Below, in pieces: positions 24,470-33,935 of a stretch of 64,000 nucleotides of DNA. This stretch comes from Sphingomonadales bacterium (lineage in GTDB: Bacteria; Pseudomonadota; Alphaproteobacteria; Sphingomonadales; Sphingomonadaceae), in assembly GCA_016714795.1 (NCBI GenBank), contig JADKCA010000001.1, forward strand, positions 62,001 through 126,000, written 5' to 3'. Below the pieces are notes generated by a model. It had not been told where the DNA came from and did no database searches. It saw only the letters and a list, made by a program, of their open reading frames with translations. A program made the translations under genes and the position numbers. Every line of letters begins with the position of its first letter. Within the stretch, counting starts at the first letter, position 1.

Positions 24470-25729
24470 TCACCCCAGCGCATCGATCATGCTTTGCGTG
24501 ATCAGGCACACGCCCTTGTCTGTCCGGCGGAAGCGTTGGGCATCCAGCACCGGGTCTTCGCCCACGATCAGCCCCGGCGGGATTTTCACGCCGCGATCCA
24601 GCACGACTTTCTTCAGCCGCGCCGCCCGGCCAATGTCGCACCAAGGCAGGATCACCGAATCCTCTACGCGCGACCAGCTGCGCGTCAGCACCGAGGTGAA
24701 GAGCAGGCTCCGGTTCACATGGCTGCCCGAAATAATGCAATTGCCGGAGACAAGCGAGGACACCGCTTCCCCGCGCCGACCGGCTTCATCATGCACGAAC
24801 TTGGCAGGTGGGGTCATTTCGCTGTGTGTCCAGATCGGCCAGTTGCGGTCATAAAGATCGAGCTGGGGGATGATCTGCGTCAGGTCGATATTGGCTTCCC
24901 AATAGGCATCCAGCGTGCCCACATCGCGCCAATAGACGCCCGTTTCATCCTTGCCGCGCACACAACTGTCTGAAAAGCGGTGCGCGACGGCCTTGGCGTT
25001 CTTGACGAGAAACGGGATGATATCCTTGCCAAAATCGCGGCTGGAGTGCGGGTCTGCCGCGTCGCGCCGAAGCTGTTCGAACAGAAATTTGGTGGTGAAA
25101 ACGTAAATCCCCATCGAAGCGAGCGACACATCGGGCTTTCCGGGCATCGCGGGTGGATCGGCGGGCTTTTCGACGAATTCGATAATGCGGTCCTTGCCGT
25201 CCACCGCCATCACGCCAAAGCCCGAAGCCTCGGCCCGCGGCACTTCCATGCAGCCCACCGTCACGTCCGCCTTCTGGTTGACGTGCTGCTGGAGCATCAG
25301 CTCATAATCCATCTTGTAGATGTGATCGCCCGCCAGAATGACCATATATTCAGGGCCATAGCTTTCGATGATGTCGATATTCTGGAACACCGCGTCCGCC
25401 GTGCCTTCATACCATTGCGTTTCGGAAACGCGCTGCGAAGCGGGGAGAATGTCGAAGCTTTCATTGCGTTCCGGGCGGAAGAAGTTCCAGCCCATCTGCA
25501 AGTGGCGGATCAGCGAATGCGCCTTGTATTGCGTGGCCACCCCGATGCGGCGGATGCCCGAATTGAGCGCGTTGGACAGCGCAAAGTCGATGATTCGCGT
25601 CTTGCCACCGAAATAGACGGCAGGCTTGGAGCGGACATCGGTCAGTTCCTGCAAGCGGCTGCCGCGCCCGCCCGCCAGCACATAGGCCATGGCGTCACGC
25701 GCGAGCGGTTGGATGCGTTTCTGGGCCAT
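24470..25729 (-). CDS. glgC: glucose-1-phosphate adenylyltransferase GlgC
   Basis: 419-residue ADP-glucose pyrophosphorylase, the committed step of glycogen synthesis. YVLAGGRGSRLQELTDVRSKPAVYFGGKTRIIDFALSNALNSG carries the nucleotide loop and regulatory Arg/Lys; DHIYKMDY holds the metal Asp, FVEKP the G1P-binding Lys. The C-terminal left-handed beta-helix begins ~residue 300. ATG 25729 is preferred for GGGAGA 8 nt upstream rather than the 15-codon longer form from 25774, which would overlap glgB. Confidence 0.95.
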   Translation of the reverse strand: MAQKRIQPLARDAMAYVLAGGRGSRLQELTDVRSKPAVYFGGKTRIIDFALSNALNSGIRRIGVATQYKAHSLIRHLQMGWNFFRPERNESFDILPASQRVSETQWYEGTADAVFQNIDIIESYGPEYMVILAGDHIYKMDYELMLQQHVNQKADVTVGCMEVPRAEASGFGVMAVDGKDRIIEFVEKPADPPAMPGKPDVSLASMGIYVFTTKFLFEQLRRDAADPHSSRDFGKDIIPFLVKNAKAVAHRFSDSCVRGKDETGVYWRDVGTLDAYWEANIDLTQIIPQLDLYDRNWPIWTHSEMTPPAKFVHDEAGRRGEAVSSLVSGNCIISGSHVNRSLLFTSVLTRSWSRVEDSVILPWCDIGRAARLKKVVLDRGVKIPPGLIVGEDPVLDAQRFRRTDKGVCLITQSMIDALG

Positions 25730-25763
25730 CGGCAATTCTCCCATCAAGGCGCGGCTGTGCCGC

Positions 25764-27916
25764 CTAAACTTCAAACTCCAGCATGATCGTCGCCAACGGG
25801 GGCAATGTCATTGATGCAACCCCGTCCTTCGCGGTCACTTCCCCGAAATTTCCGACGCCGGAGCCGCCATAGAGGCGCGCATCGCTGTTCAGCACCTCGC
25901 GCCAGCGGCCATCCTGCGGCAGCGGCACGCGATAATCGCGGCGCACGGCGGGCGTCATGTTGCTGATGACTGCTACGGGCGCTGCGCCGGGGGCCATGCG
26001 CAGCCAGGCAAAGACGCTGTTTTCCGCATCATCGACGATCAGCCATGTGAAGCCCTCGCCTTCGCAATCGCGGGCGTGGAGCGCGGGGCGACTGCGATAG
26101 AGCTGATTGAGATCACGCACCAAGGCGCGGATGCCGGCATGTGCGGGCTCATCAAGCAGATGCCAGTCCAGCGCGCGGTCCTCGCTCCATTCGCGGATTT
26201 GCGCAAATTCCTGCCCCATGAAGAGCAGCTTCTTGCCGGGATAGCCCCACATCATCGCGTAATAGGCCCGCAGATTGGCGAATTTCTGCCACGGATCGCC
26301 ACTCATCTTGGTGAGGAGGGAGCCCTTGCCATGGACCACCTCGTCATGGCTCAGCGGCAGCACGAAATTCTCGGCAAAGGCATAAGTCAGGCCGAAGGTG
26401 ATATCCTTGTGGTGATGGCGGCGGTGGATGGGGTCGCGCGCCATATATTGCAGCGTGTCGTGCATGAAGCCCATGTTCCACTTGAAGCCGAAGCCGAGTC
26501 CGCCTTCATGCACCGGCTGCGAAACACCCGGCCAGCTGGTCGATTCTTCGGCAACCGTGAACACGCCCTTGTGCGCACCATAGAGCGCCTTGTTCATGGT
26601 GCGGAGGAACTCCACCGCTTCCCAATTTTCGCGCCCGCCCTCTGAATTGGGAATCCATTCGCCCGCCTTGCGACTGTAATCGCGGTAGAGCATGGACGCG
26701 ACGGCATCCACACGCAGGCCATCGACATGATAGGCCTCCGCCCAGAACAGGGCGTTGTTGACAAGGAAGGATGAAACCTCGCGCCGCCCGAAATTATATA
26801 TGGCGGTGTTCCAGTCGGGGTGAAAACCCAGACGTGGATCTTCATGCTCATAGAGTGCGGTCCCATCGAAGCGGGCAAGGCCATGCTCGTCGGTCGGGAA
26901 GTGCGCAGGCACCCAATCGATCAGCACGCCGATGCCCGCGCGGTGCGCGCCATCGACGAAACGGGCAAAGGCCTGCGGCGTGCCGAACCGTGCCGAGGGG
27001 GCATAGAGGCCCGTCGTCTGATAGCCCCAACTGGGATCATAGGGATGTTCGGACACGGGCAGGAATTCGATATGGGTAAAGCCCATCTCCGCCACATAGG
27101 GGATGAGGCGCGCGGCCATCGCGTCCCAATCGAGGAACCAGTCTTGCGCATCGCGCTGCCATGACCCGGGATGCACTTCGTAGATCGAAATCGCTTCGCG
27201 CCGTGGGTCGACCGATGACCAGTGCGCGCGGTGCGCCTCATCGCCCCAGTCTGTCTTGCCTGGCAGCGCGGTGATGGAGGCGGTGGCGGGGCGCAATTCG
27301 GAGGCGAAGGCGTAAGGGTCTGCTTTCAGTGGCAGCACCGTGCCGTCTGCTGCGGTGATGCGGAATTTATAGGCGTGACCTTTGCCGATCTCCGGCACGA
27401 AGATTTCCCATACGCCAATATCCTTGCGTGCCCGCATAGGGTGGCGGCGCGAATCCCAATCGTTGAAATCCCCCACCAGCGCGACATAGCGGGCATTGGG
27501 TGCCCAGACCGCGAAGTGCACGCCGCGTACGCCTTGATGCTCGATCTCATGCGCGCCCATCTTGTCGAACAGGCGCAAGTGCGTGCCTTCTGCGATCAGA
27601 AAATCATCGGTTGGCCCCAGCACGGGCGCGAAGGAGAAAGGATCAATGACCGTCCACTCATGCGCCCCGGCCTGCGCGCAATAGCGGAGCGGGTGTGGCT
27701 TGCCCCGGATTTTGCCTTCAAAAAGGCCGCGCTCATCCACCTGTAACAGCTTGCCCAGCGCGGCCCCTTTGAGGCTCTGGACGGACACCGTCTCCGCTCC
27801 CGGAACAATCGCGCGAACAAAGGTGCCTTCCGGTCCCTCATGCGGGCCGAGCAGGGAAACGGGTCCGCATGAACACCCTCGATCAGGGCGGTGATGGCCG
27901 TTCGGGGTGGCTTCAC
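25764..27916 (-). CDS. glgB: 1,4-alpha-glucan branching enzyme GlgB (frameshifted near N-terminus)
   Basis: GH13_9/CBM48 branching enzyme. The GTG start (27916) overlaps the glgP TGA; it reads ...ITALIEGVHADPF and then the frame moves, with SLLGPHEGPEGTFVRA continuing in the next frame. A single extra T (A on the plus strand) in the run at 27857-27859 would restore one uninterrupted gene of about 718 codons. Downstream, CBM48 (VHFAVWAPNARYVALVGDFNDWD) and barrel motifs DWVPAHFP, GLRVDAVASMLY, VAEESTSWPG and LSHDEVVHGK are complete. The catalytic part is intact whatever the cause of the break. Confidence 0.92.
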
Positions 27917-30351
27917 AGCACTCCCCAGATGTCGCGGGCATATTCGCCGATGGTCCGGTCTGACGAGAACCAGCCGACATTGGCGATGTTGCGGATGGCA
28001 CTTTCGCGCCACCCGGCCTGATCTTCCCAGCGCCGGTCTACCTGCCGTTGCGCTGCGGCATAGCCGTCAAAGTCTGCCGCGAGCATGAACCAGTCGCTGT
28101 CATACAGGCCGTCCATCAGCGCCGTGTAGCGACCGGGATCGTCATGCGAGAAGACGCCGGAAGAAATGGCCTGCACAGCCTGCTGCAATTCGCGCGATCC
28201 TTCGATGATGGCCCGGGGGTTATAGCCTTCCGCGCGCCGCGCCGCCACCTGATCCGCTGTCAGGCCGAAGATAATGATATTCTCATCGCCAACCCGGTCC
28301 TTGATCTCGATATTCGCGCCATCCAGCGTGCCAATGGTGAGCGCGCCGTTGAGCGCGAACTTCATGTTGCCCGTGCCCGACGCTTCGAGACCCGCTGTCG
28401 AAATCTGTTCAGACAGGTCTGCTGCCGGGATGATCCGCTCCGCCAGCGAAACATTGTAATTGGGCACGAACACCACTTTGAGCAGCCCACCCACCGATGG
28501 ATCGGCATTGACGCGGCGGGCGATGTCATTTGCCAGTTTGATGATCAGCTTGGCATTGTGATAGCTGGACGCCGCCTTGCCGCCGAAAATCTTGACGCGC
28601 GGCACCCAGTCCCGCTCCGGGTGGCTGCGAATCTGATCATAGAGTGCGACCGTCTCGATCAGATTGAGCAATTGCCGCTTATATTCGTGGATGCGCTTGA
28701 TCTGCACGTCGAACAACGCATCGGGGTTGAGGCGGATGCCGGTCAGGTCTTTCAGATGTGCGGCCAAAGCCACCTTGTTGGCGCGCTTTACTTCGGCAAT
28801 GCGTTCGCCCAGCACAGGGTCTGCCGCCAGCGCGTTGAGCTCCGTCAGCTTCTCCGCATCATCCAGAAACCCATCGCCAATCGCATCACGCAGCGTGGCG
28901 GTGAGCGCAGGGTTGCACTGCATCAGCCAGCGGCGCGGTGTGACGCCGTTGGTCTTGTTGTTGATCCGCTTGGGATAAAGCTGATGCAGATTGGAAAAGA
29001 CCGTGCTCTTCATCAGTTCGGTGTGGAGCGCGGCCACGCCATTGACGCTGTGCGCGCCGACGAACGCCAGATTGGCCATGCGCACGCGCCGGTCTCCCGC
29101 TTCGTCGATCAATGAAATCGAGGCAATCGAAGCGTCGCTCAATCCGGCCTTGCGTGCTTCGCGCAACACCCGGCTGTTGATGGCATAGATGATCTGCATA
29201 TGGCGCGGCAACAGCCGTTCGAACAGCGGCAGCGGCCAGCTTTCCAGCGCTTCGGGGAGGAGCGTGTGGTTGGTGTAGGCGATGGTGCGCTTGGTAATGT
29301 CCCACGCCGTGTCGACCTCCAGACCGTGCAGGTCCATCAGCAGGCGCATCAGTTCTGCCACGGCCACCGCCGGGTGCGTGTCATTCAGCTGGATCGCCGC
29401 CTTGTCGGGCAGGCTGGTTACGTCACCATAATATTGGACGTGGCGACGCACGATGTCCTGAATCGAGGCCGAGGTGAAGAAATACTCCTGCCGCAACCGC
29501 AATTCCTGCCCCGCAGGGCTGGAATCGGCAGGATAAAGCACCCGCACCAGCGAGTCCGCGCGCACCTGATCGGCCAGCGCGCCGGCATGGTCGCCTGCGT
29601 TAAAGGCATCGAGCCGGATCGGATCAAGCGCATTGGCCGTCCACAGTCGCAGCGTATTGACGCGCTTGCCGCGCCACCCGACCACAGGCGTATCGACGGC
29701 GGTGGCCTCCACCTGCTCGGCGGGCGCCCACACTACGCCATCGCCTTCGGCAGACACTTCGCCGCCAAAGCCGATGCGATAGGCGCTCTCGCGCCGCTCA
29801 AACTCCCACGGATTGCCGTGTGCCAGCCAGGTTTCGGGCAGCTCCACCTGCCAACCATCGTCGATCCGCTGGCGGAACATGCCGTTTACATAGCGGATGC
29901 CATAGCCATAGGCCGGGATGTCGAGGCTCGCGAGGCTCTCCATGAAACAGGCCGCCAGCCGCCCCAGCCCGCCATTGCCCAGCGCGGCGTCGGGCTCCAG
30001 TTCCTCCAGCGCCGCCAGATCAAGGCTATGCCCCGCCAGCGCCTGTTCCATCTCGCGCGTCAGGCCCAAATTGGTCATCGCATCGCGCAGCAGTCGGCCG
30101 ATCAGAAATTCAAGGCTGAGATAATAGACCCGCTTGCTGCCCGCGTCATAGGTGCGGCGGGTGGATTCCATCCAGCGGTCGATGACCTCGTCGCGCAGGC
30201 TCAGGACGGCAGCGGTGAACCAGTCATGCTGTTTCGCAGCGCGCTCATCTTTGCCGATGCGGTGACGCAGGACGTCGATGATCTTCGCGTCAAGCTGAGC
30301 GATGCGGTCTTTCTGACTGGCAGCCAAGGGGCGACACTCCATATGTGCCAT
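27913..30351 (-). CDS. glgP: glycogen/starch phosphorylase GlgP (GT35)
   Basis: 812-residue PLP-dependent phosphorylase releasing glucose-1-P from glycogen. Landmarks are YYLSLEFLIGRLL, the NGGLGRLAACFMESLASL block, NDTHPAVAVAEL, the KRIHEYKRQLLN region, and the PLP-lysine site EASGTGNMKFALNGALTIG. It is the first gene of the glg operon and overlaps glgB by four bases. The start is uncertain between 30351 and the ATG three codons later; no strong ribosome site is visible. Confidence 0.95.
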   Translation of the reverse strand: MAHMECRPLAASQKDRIAQLDAKIIDVLRHRIGKDERAAKQHDWFTAAVLSLRDEVIDRWMESTRRTYDAGSKRVYYLSLEFLIGRLLRDAMTNLGLTREMEQALAGHSLDLAALEELEPDAALGNGGLGRLAACFMESLASLDIPAYGYGIRYVNGMFRQRIDDGWQVELPETWLAHGNPWEFERRESAYRIGFGGEVSAEGDGVVWAPAEQVEATAVDTPVVGWRGKRVNTLRLWTANALDPIRLDAFNAGDHAGALADQVRADSLVRVLYPADSSPAGQELRLRQEYFFTSASIQDIVRRHVQYYGDVTSLPDKAAIQLNDTHPAVAVAELMRLLMDLHGLEVDTAWDITKRTIAYTNHTLLPEALESWPLPLFERLLPRHMQIIYAINSRVLREARKAGLSDASIASISLIDEAGDRRVRMANLAFVGAHSVNGVAALHTELMKSTVFSNLHQLYPKRINNKTNGVTPRRWLMQCNPALTATLRDAIGDGFLDDAEKLTELNALAADPVLGERIAEVKRANKVALAAHLKDLTGIRLNPDALFDVQIKRIHEYKRQLLNLIETVALYDQIRSHPERDWVPRVKIFGGKAASSYHNAKLIIKLANDIARRVNADPSVGGLLKVVFVPNYNVSLAERIIPAADLSEQISTAGLEASGTGNMKFALNGALTIGTLDGANIEIKDRVGDENIIIFGLTADQVAARRAEGYNPRAIIEGSRELQQAVQAISSGVFSHDDPGRYTALMDGLYDSDWFMLAADFDGYAAAQRQVDRRWEDQAGWRESAIRNIANVGWFSSDRTIGEYARDIWGVL

Positions 30352-30550
30352 CCGGGGCTGTGCCCGTCCGGCGGTCTTGAATCCGATCCGCCTCCTATTC
30401 CTCCGATTTCATGGCTAAGGCAGGTCGAAGCACTTGCCAAGATAAATTGTGCATCACAGCATTTTTTGGGGCGCTGGCGGAGCGGGAGACGTGTTAGCTA
30501 TGAACGGGCCTTGATTGAATCGGCGTCTCCATGCCGCCCGCCGCGAAAAA

Positions 30551-30580
30551 CAGTCCTTCGACACGCTCAGGACGGCGGAG
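30551..30580. repeat. sphingomonad-type REP unit (single copy)
   Basis: Sequence GTCCTTCGACACGCTCAGGA followed by CGGCGG sits in the divergent gap between glgP and the alpha-glucosidase gene. It matches both arms of the inverted pair at 36233-36322 except for an A/C variation. Its placement upstream of a promoterless-looking start means it could also contribute to 5'-leader structure. The rest of the 252-nt gap shows no gene. Confidence 0.7.
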
Positions 30581-30603
30581 TCAAAGTTGAAACGGAAATG
30601 CAC

Positions 30604-32190
30604 ATGACCACCCCACATACCCCCTGGTGGCGCGGTGCCGCCATCTACCAGATTTACCCGCGCAGCTTTCAGGATAGCAATGGCGACGGCGTGGGTGACC
30701 TGCCCGGCATCACCGCGCGGCTGGATCATGTCGCGCGGCTGGGCGTGGATGCGATATGGATTTCGCCCTTCTTCACCTCGCCGATGCGCGATTTCGGCTA
30801 TGACGTGTCGGATTATTGCGATGTGGACGCGCAGTTCGGCACGCTCGCCGATTTCGACGCGCTGGTGGCCAAGGCACACGGGTTGGGCCTGAAGGTGCTG
30901 ATCGATCAGGTTTATGCCCACACTTCAGATATGCATGACTGGTTTGCACAAAGCCGCGCCGACCGTGCAAATATCAAAGCAGACTGGTATGTTTGGGCCG
31001 ATCCCAAACCCGATGGAAGGCCGCCCAACAACTGGCAATCAGTGTTCGGCGGCCCCGCATGGACCTGGGATGCGCGGCGGTGCCAATATTATATGCACAC
31101 CTTCCTGAAGGAACAGCCGCAGCTCAACGTCCACAATGTCGCGGTTCAGGATGCGTTGCTCGACGTGGCGCGCTTCTGGCTCGAGCGCGGGGTGGACGGC
31201 TTCCGGCTCGACGCGCTCAACCATGCGATGCACGATCCCGAACTGCGCAACAATCCGCCCGCGCCCGATGATGGCAAAGCCCGCACCCGGCCCTTTGATT
31301 TCCAGCTGAAAATCCACAGCCAGTCGCAACCTGGCATGGTGGGCGTGGTCGAACGCATCCGCGCCTTATGCGATGATTATGGCGCGATCTTCACCGTGGC
31401 CGAAGTGGGCGGCAGCGATGCTGTGGCCGAGATGAAGGCCTTCACGGCGGGCGATAAGCGGCTGTGCAGCGCCTATGGCTTCAACTTCCTCTATGCACCC
31501 GAATTGACGCCCGATCTGGTGGCGGAAGCGATGGCCGAATGGGCCGATGCCGAAGGCTGGCCCAGTTGGGCGTTCGAAAATCACGATGCGCCGCGCGCTG
31601 TCTCGCGCTGGTGCGCGGCCGACGCGATGGGCCGGTTCGCACGGATGAAGATGCTGCTGCTCGCAGCCCTGCGCGGCAACATCATCCTCTATCAAGGTGA
31701 GGAGCTGGGGCTGGAGCAAGATGAGATTCCGTTCGATCTGCTGCAAGACCCTGAAGCGATTGCCAACTGGCCACTGACTCTCTCGCGCGATGGCGTGCGC
31801 ACGCCGATGCCATGGACGAATGCGCGGCAGGGCGGGTTTACCACCGGGACGCCTTGGCTTCCGCTGGGTGATGAAAACCGCGCGCGTGCAGTGGATGGGC
31901 AGGAAGAGGATGCAGACAGCCTGCTGCACTGGACGCGGCATGTTCTGGCGCTGCGCAACGCGCATCCGGCGCTGCGGCACGGCGCGCTGGAACGGGTGGA
32001 GGCGCAGGGCGCGCTGCTGCGTTTTTATCGCGTGAGTCAGGGCGAGCGCATTCTGTGTGCGTTCAATCTCTCCGATGCACCGCTGGTGCTGGCGGATTTG
32101 TCCGCCGGAACGGTGCTGGCTGTCGCCAATGGCGGAACTGCGGATGCGCTGCCCGGCTATGGTGCGGTATGGGCGGCGGTTGAGCCATAG
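30604..32190 (+). CDS. alpha-glucosidase family protein (GH13_23-like)
   Basis: 528-residue GH13 exo-alpha-glucosidase, expected to release glucose from malto-oligosaccharides or isomaltose-type sugars. It begins WWRGAAIYQIYPRSFQDSNGDGVGDLPGI; the catalytic nucleophile is in GFRLDALNH, the acid in FTVAEVGG and the third acidic residue in FENHDAPRA. No signal peptide, so cytoplasmic. ATG 30604 has GGAA upstream; ATG 30598 is possible. Divergent from glgP and likely part of glycogen/maltodextrin turnover. Its end overlaps the TetR gene by 34 nt. Confidence 0.9.
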   Translation: MTTPHTPWWRGAAIYQIYPRSFQDSNGDGVGDLPGITARLDHVARLGVDAIWISPFFTSPMRDFGYDVSDYCDVDAQFGTLADFDALVAKAHGLGLKVLIDQVYAHTSDMHDWFAQSRADRANIKADWYVWADPKPDGRPPNNWQSVFGGPAWTWDARRCQYYMHTFLKEQPQLNVHNVAVQDALLDVARFWLERGVDGFRLDALNHAMHDPELRNNPPAPDDGKARTRPFDFQLKIHSQSQPGMVGVVERIRALCDDYGAIFTVAEVGGSDAVAEMKAFTAGDKRLCSAYGFNFLYAPELTPDLVAEAMAEWADAEGWPSWAFENHDAPRAVSRWCAADAMGRFARMKMLLLAALRGNIILYQGEELGLEQDEIPFDLLQDPEAIANWPLTLSRDGVRTPMPWTNARQGGFTTGTPWLPLGDENRARAVDGQEEDADSLLHWTRHVLALRNAHPALRHGALERVEAQGALLRFYRVSQGERILCAFNLSDAPLVLADLSAGTVLAVANGGTADALPGYGAVWAAVEP

Positions 32191-32813
32191 CCTTCCCGCA
32201 ACACTCCTGCCGCCGCATCGGCTGCATCCCGCGCGCGATCGACTGGCACGCCCAGCCCGCATAGCGCGAGCACGAGCATTTCGCGGAGCCGATCCGCCGC
32301 TTCTTCGCGGCCCGGCTGGCGCTCGATGACATTGATCAGCGCGATCTGGCACAGACCCAGCCAATAGCGCACGCCGCTGCGGGCCGCTTCCGGCCGTGCA
32401 AGCCCCGCTGCGAGCGCAGCCTTCACATCGGCGCGAATGCCCTGGTTCAGCGCGTGGCTCTGTGCGGTTGCCATTTCCAGTCCGCGCAGCATGACAATGG
32501 CCTGCTTGCGCTGGGTCAGCGCGAAATCGACTGCGACGCGCATCCCGCCAGCCAGCCGCGCGACCGGATCGGTCACGCCCGCATTGGCGGCGCTCACCTT
32601 TTCTTCCAGCGCGGCCCGCACCTGCGCCGCGATGGCGTTGGCAAAGCCGGGCTTGTCGATGAAGTGGTTGAAGAAGCTGCCCTTCGCCACGCCCGCCCGC
32701 GCCACCACTTCATCGATGGCGATGGCATCGATCGGGCGCTCTGCCAGCAGTTCGAACCCGGCGTCGAGCAAGGCCGTACGGGTGCGCAATGCTCTGGGAT
32801 TGGGCGGGCTCAT
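32157..32813 (-). CDS. TetR/AcrR family transcriptional regulator
   Basis: 218-residue TetR-type repressor: N-terminal helix-turn-helix (~residues 10-55, TALLDAGFELLAERPIDAIAIDEVVARAGVAKGSFFNHF) and an all-helical ligand domain without a named family. It is divergent from the dioxygenase operon with two palindromic sites between them, so it most likely represses both itself and that operon, with an aromatic metabolite or its CoA ester as inducer (inference). The C-terminal end overlaps the convergent alpha-glucosidase gene. Confidence 0.85.
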   Translation of the reverse strand: MSPPNPRALRTRTALLDAGFELLAERPIDAIAIDEVVARAGVAKGSFFNHFIDKPGFANAIAAQVRAALEEKVSAANAGVTDPVARLAGGMRVAVDFALTQRKQAIVMLRGLEMATAQSHALNQGIRADVKAALAAGLARPEAARSGVRYWLGLCQIALINVIERQPGREEAADRLREMLVLALCGLGVPVDRARDAADAAAGVLREGYGSTAAHTAP

Positions 32814-32831
32814 TCCCGCGTCATATCAGCA

Positions 32832-32874
32832 TTGACTATTCGGTCAACTGTTGTCATTTTGACCAAATAGTCAT
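32832..32874. promoter_or_regulatory. twin TetR-type operator palindromes
   Basis: Site 1 (32832-32847) reads TTGAC-N6-GTCAA; site 2 (32859-32874) reads TTGAC-N6-GTCAT. The two sites are also inverted copies of each other (TGACTATTCGGTCAA against TTGACCAAATAGTCA, one mismatch in 15). They occupy the TetR/dioxygenase intergenic gap. TTGAC also looks like a -35 element, so a bound repressor would cover the promoters. Confidence 0.65.
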
Positions 32875-32915
32875 CTGCGAATCGCAGGGTTCGCGGGAAG
32901 ACAGGGGAGAGAGCC

Positions 32916-33935
32916 GTGAGCGTGATCCGCGTCGAAGATATTGCCCATGTCCGCTTTGCCGCACCCGATCTGGCCGCGATGCGCGCCTTTCTGGAGGATT
33001 TCGGTTTTGCCTGTTTTGAAGAGGGCGGGCGGCTCTATGCCAAAGGGAATGACGGGCGCCCCTTCCTGCATGTCACCGAGCCGGGAGAGCCGGGCTTCAA
33101 GGCGCTGGGGTTTCGCGTGGAATCGGTTGCTGAACTGGACGCGCTGGCCGCTTCGGAAGGCGTGGCCGTGGAGGATCTGGCCGAGCCGGGCGGCGGCAAG
33201 ATCGTCCGCCTTACCGATCCCGATGGCTTCCGCATCGAGATTGTCGCGGGCCAGTCCAAGGGCGAAGCGAGCCTGCCCTTCGCCGATCAACCGCGCAACA
33301 GCGTGGCCAGCCGCCCGCGCTTGCGCGCTCTGGTGAGGCTGGAGCCCGGCCCTGCCCATATCCGCCGCATCGGCCATGCCGTGCTCAACGTCACCGACTT
33401 TCGCCGTTCAGAAGCATGGTACAAAGAGCGCTTCGGTTTCCTCACCTCTGATGAAGTGGAAGCCGCGCCCGATGTGCCGCTGGGCGCGTTCATGCGCTGT
33501 GACCGGGGGGATAAGCCCGCCGATCATCACACATTGTTCCTCGCCCAATTGCCGCAGAAGACCGATCTGCTCCATGCCGCGTTCGAAGTCTCGAATCTTG
33601 ATGATCTGATGCTGGGCCATCAGCATCTGAAGGCCGCCAAGCGCACCGCCGCCTGGGGCGTGGGGCGGCACATCATGGGCAGTCAGGTGTTTGATTACTG
33701 GAAAGACCCGTGGGGCCATGAGCTTGAACACTGGACCGATGGTGATCTGCTGACGGCAGCCGATCCACCGCAGAAAATGCCGATGAGCGCCCTGCTCGCC
33801 GTGCAATGGGGTACGCCGCATCCGATGTTTGCGGGCAAGCGCGCGCCCTCTCCCGCAACGATTTCCTTTTTCACAGCGCTGATTTTGCGCTTCAAACGAT
33901 TCTTCCGCCGCCAGCCCAAAGGACAAACCGCATGA
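32916..33935 (+). CDS. VOC family extradiol-type ring-cleavage dioxygenase
   Basis: 339-residue two-domain VOC protein resembling type I extradiol dioxygenases (2,3-dihydroxybiphenyl type, ~290-300 residues), with an additional basic C-terminal tail. In the second domain the expected Fe(II) triad can be placed as His154 (IGHAVLNV), His220 (LLHAAFEV) and Glu269 or Glu271 (GHELEHW), so it may be active on a catechol-like substrate. The GTG start follows AGGGGAG. The stop overlaps the FAH gene (ATGA). Alternatives are a gallate-type or lyase VOC protein; substrate unknown. Confidence 0.8.
   Translation: MSVIRVEDIAHVRFAAPDLAAMRAFLEDFGFACFEEGGRLYAKGNDGRPFLHVTEPGEPGFKALGFRVESVAELDALAASEGVAVEDLAEPGGGKIVRLTDPDGFRIEIVAGQSKGEASLPFADQPRNSVASRPRLRALVRLEPGPAHIRRIGHAVLNVTDFRRSEAWYKERFGFLTSDEVEAAPDVPLGAFMRCDRGDKPADHHTLFLAQLPQKTDLLHAAFEVSNLDDLMLGHQHLKAAKRTAAWGVGRHIMGSQVFDYWKDPWGHELEHWTDGDLLTAADPPQKMPMSALLAVQWGTPHPMFAGKRAPSPATISFFTALILRFKRFFRRQPKGQTA

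Noticed and set aside
29200..30603. 996-codon frame including the alpha-glucosidase
   Set aside because: Everything before ~30600 is the antisense of glgP; the glucosidase domain starts at WWRGAAIYQIYPRS.
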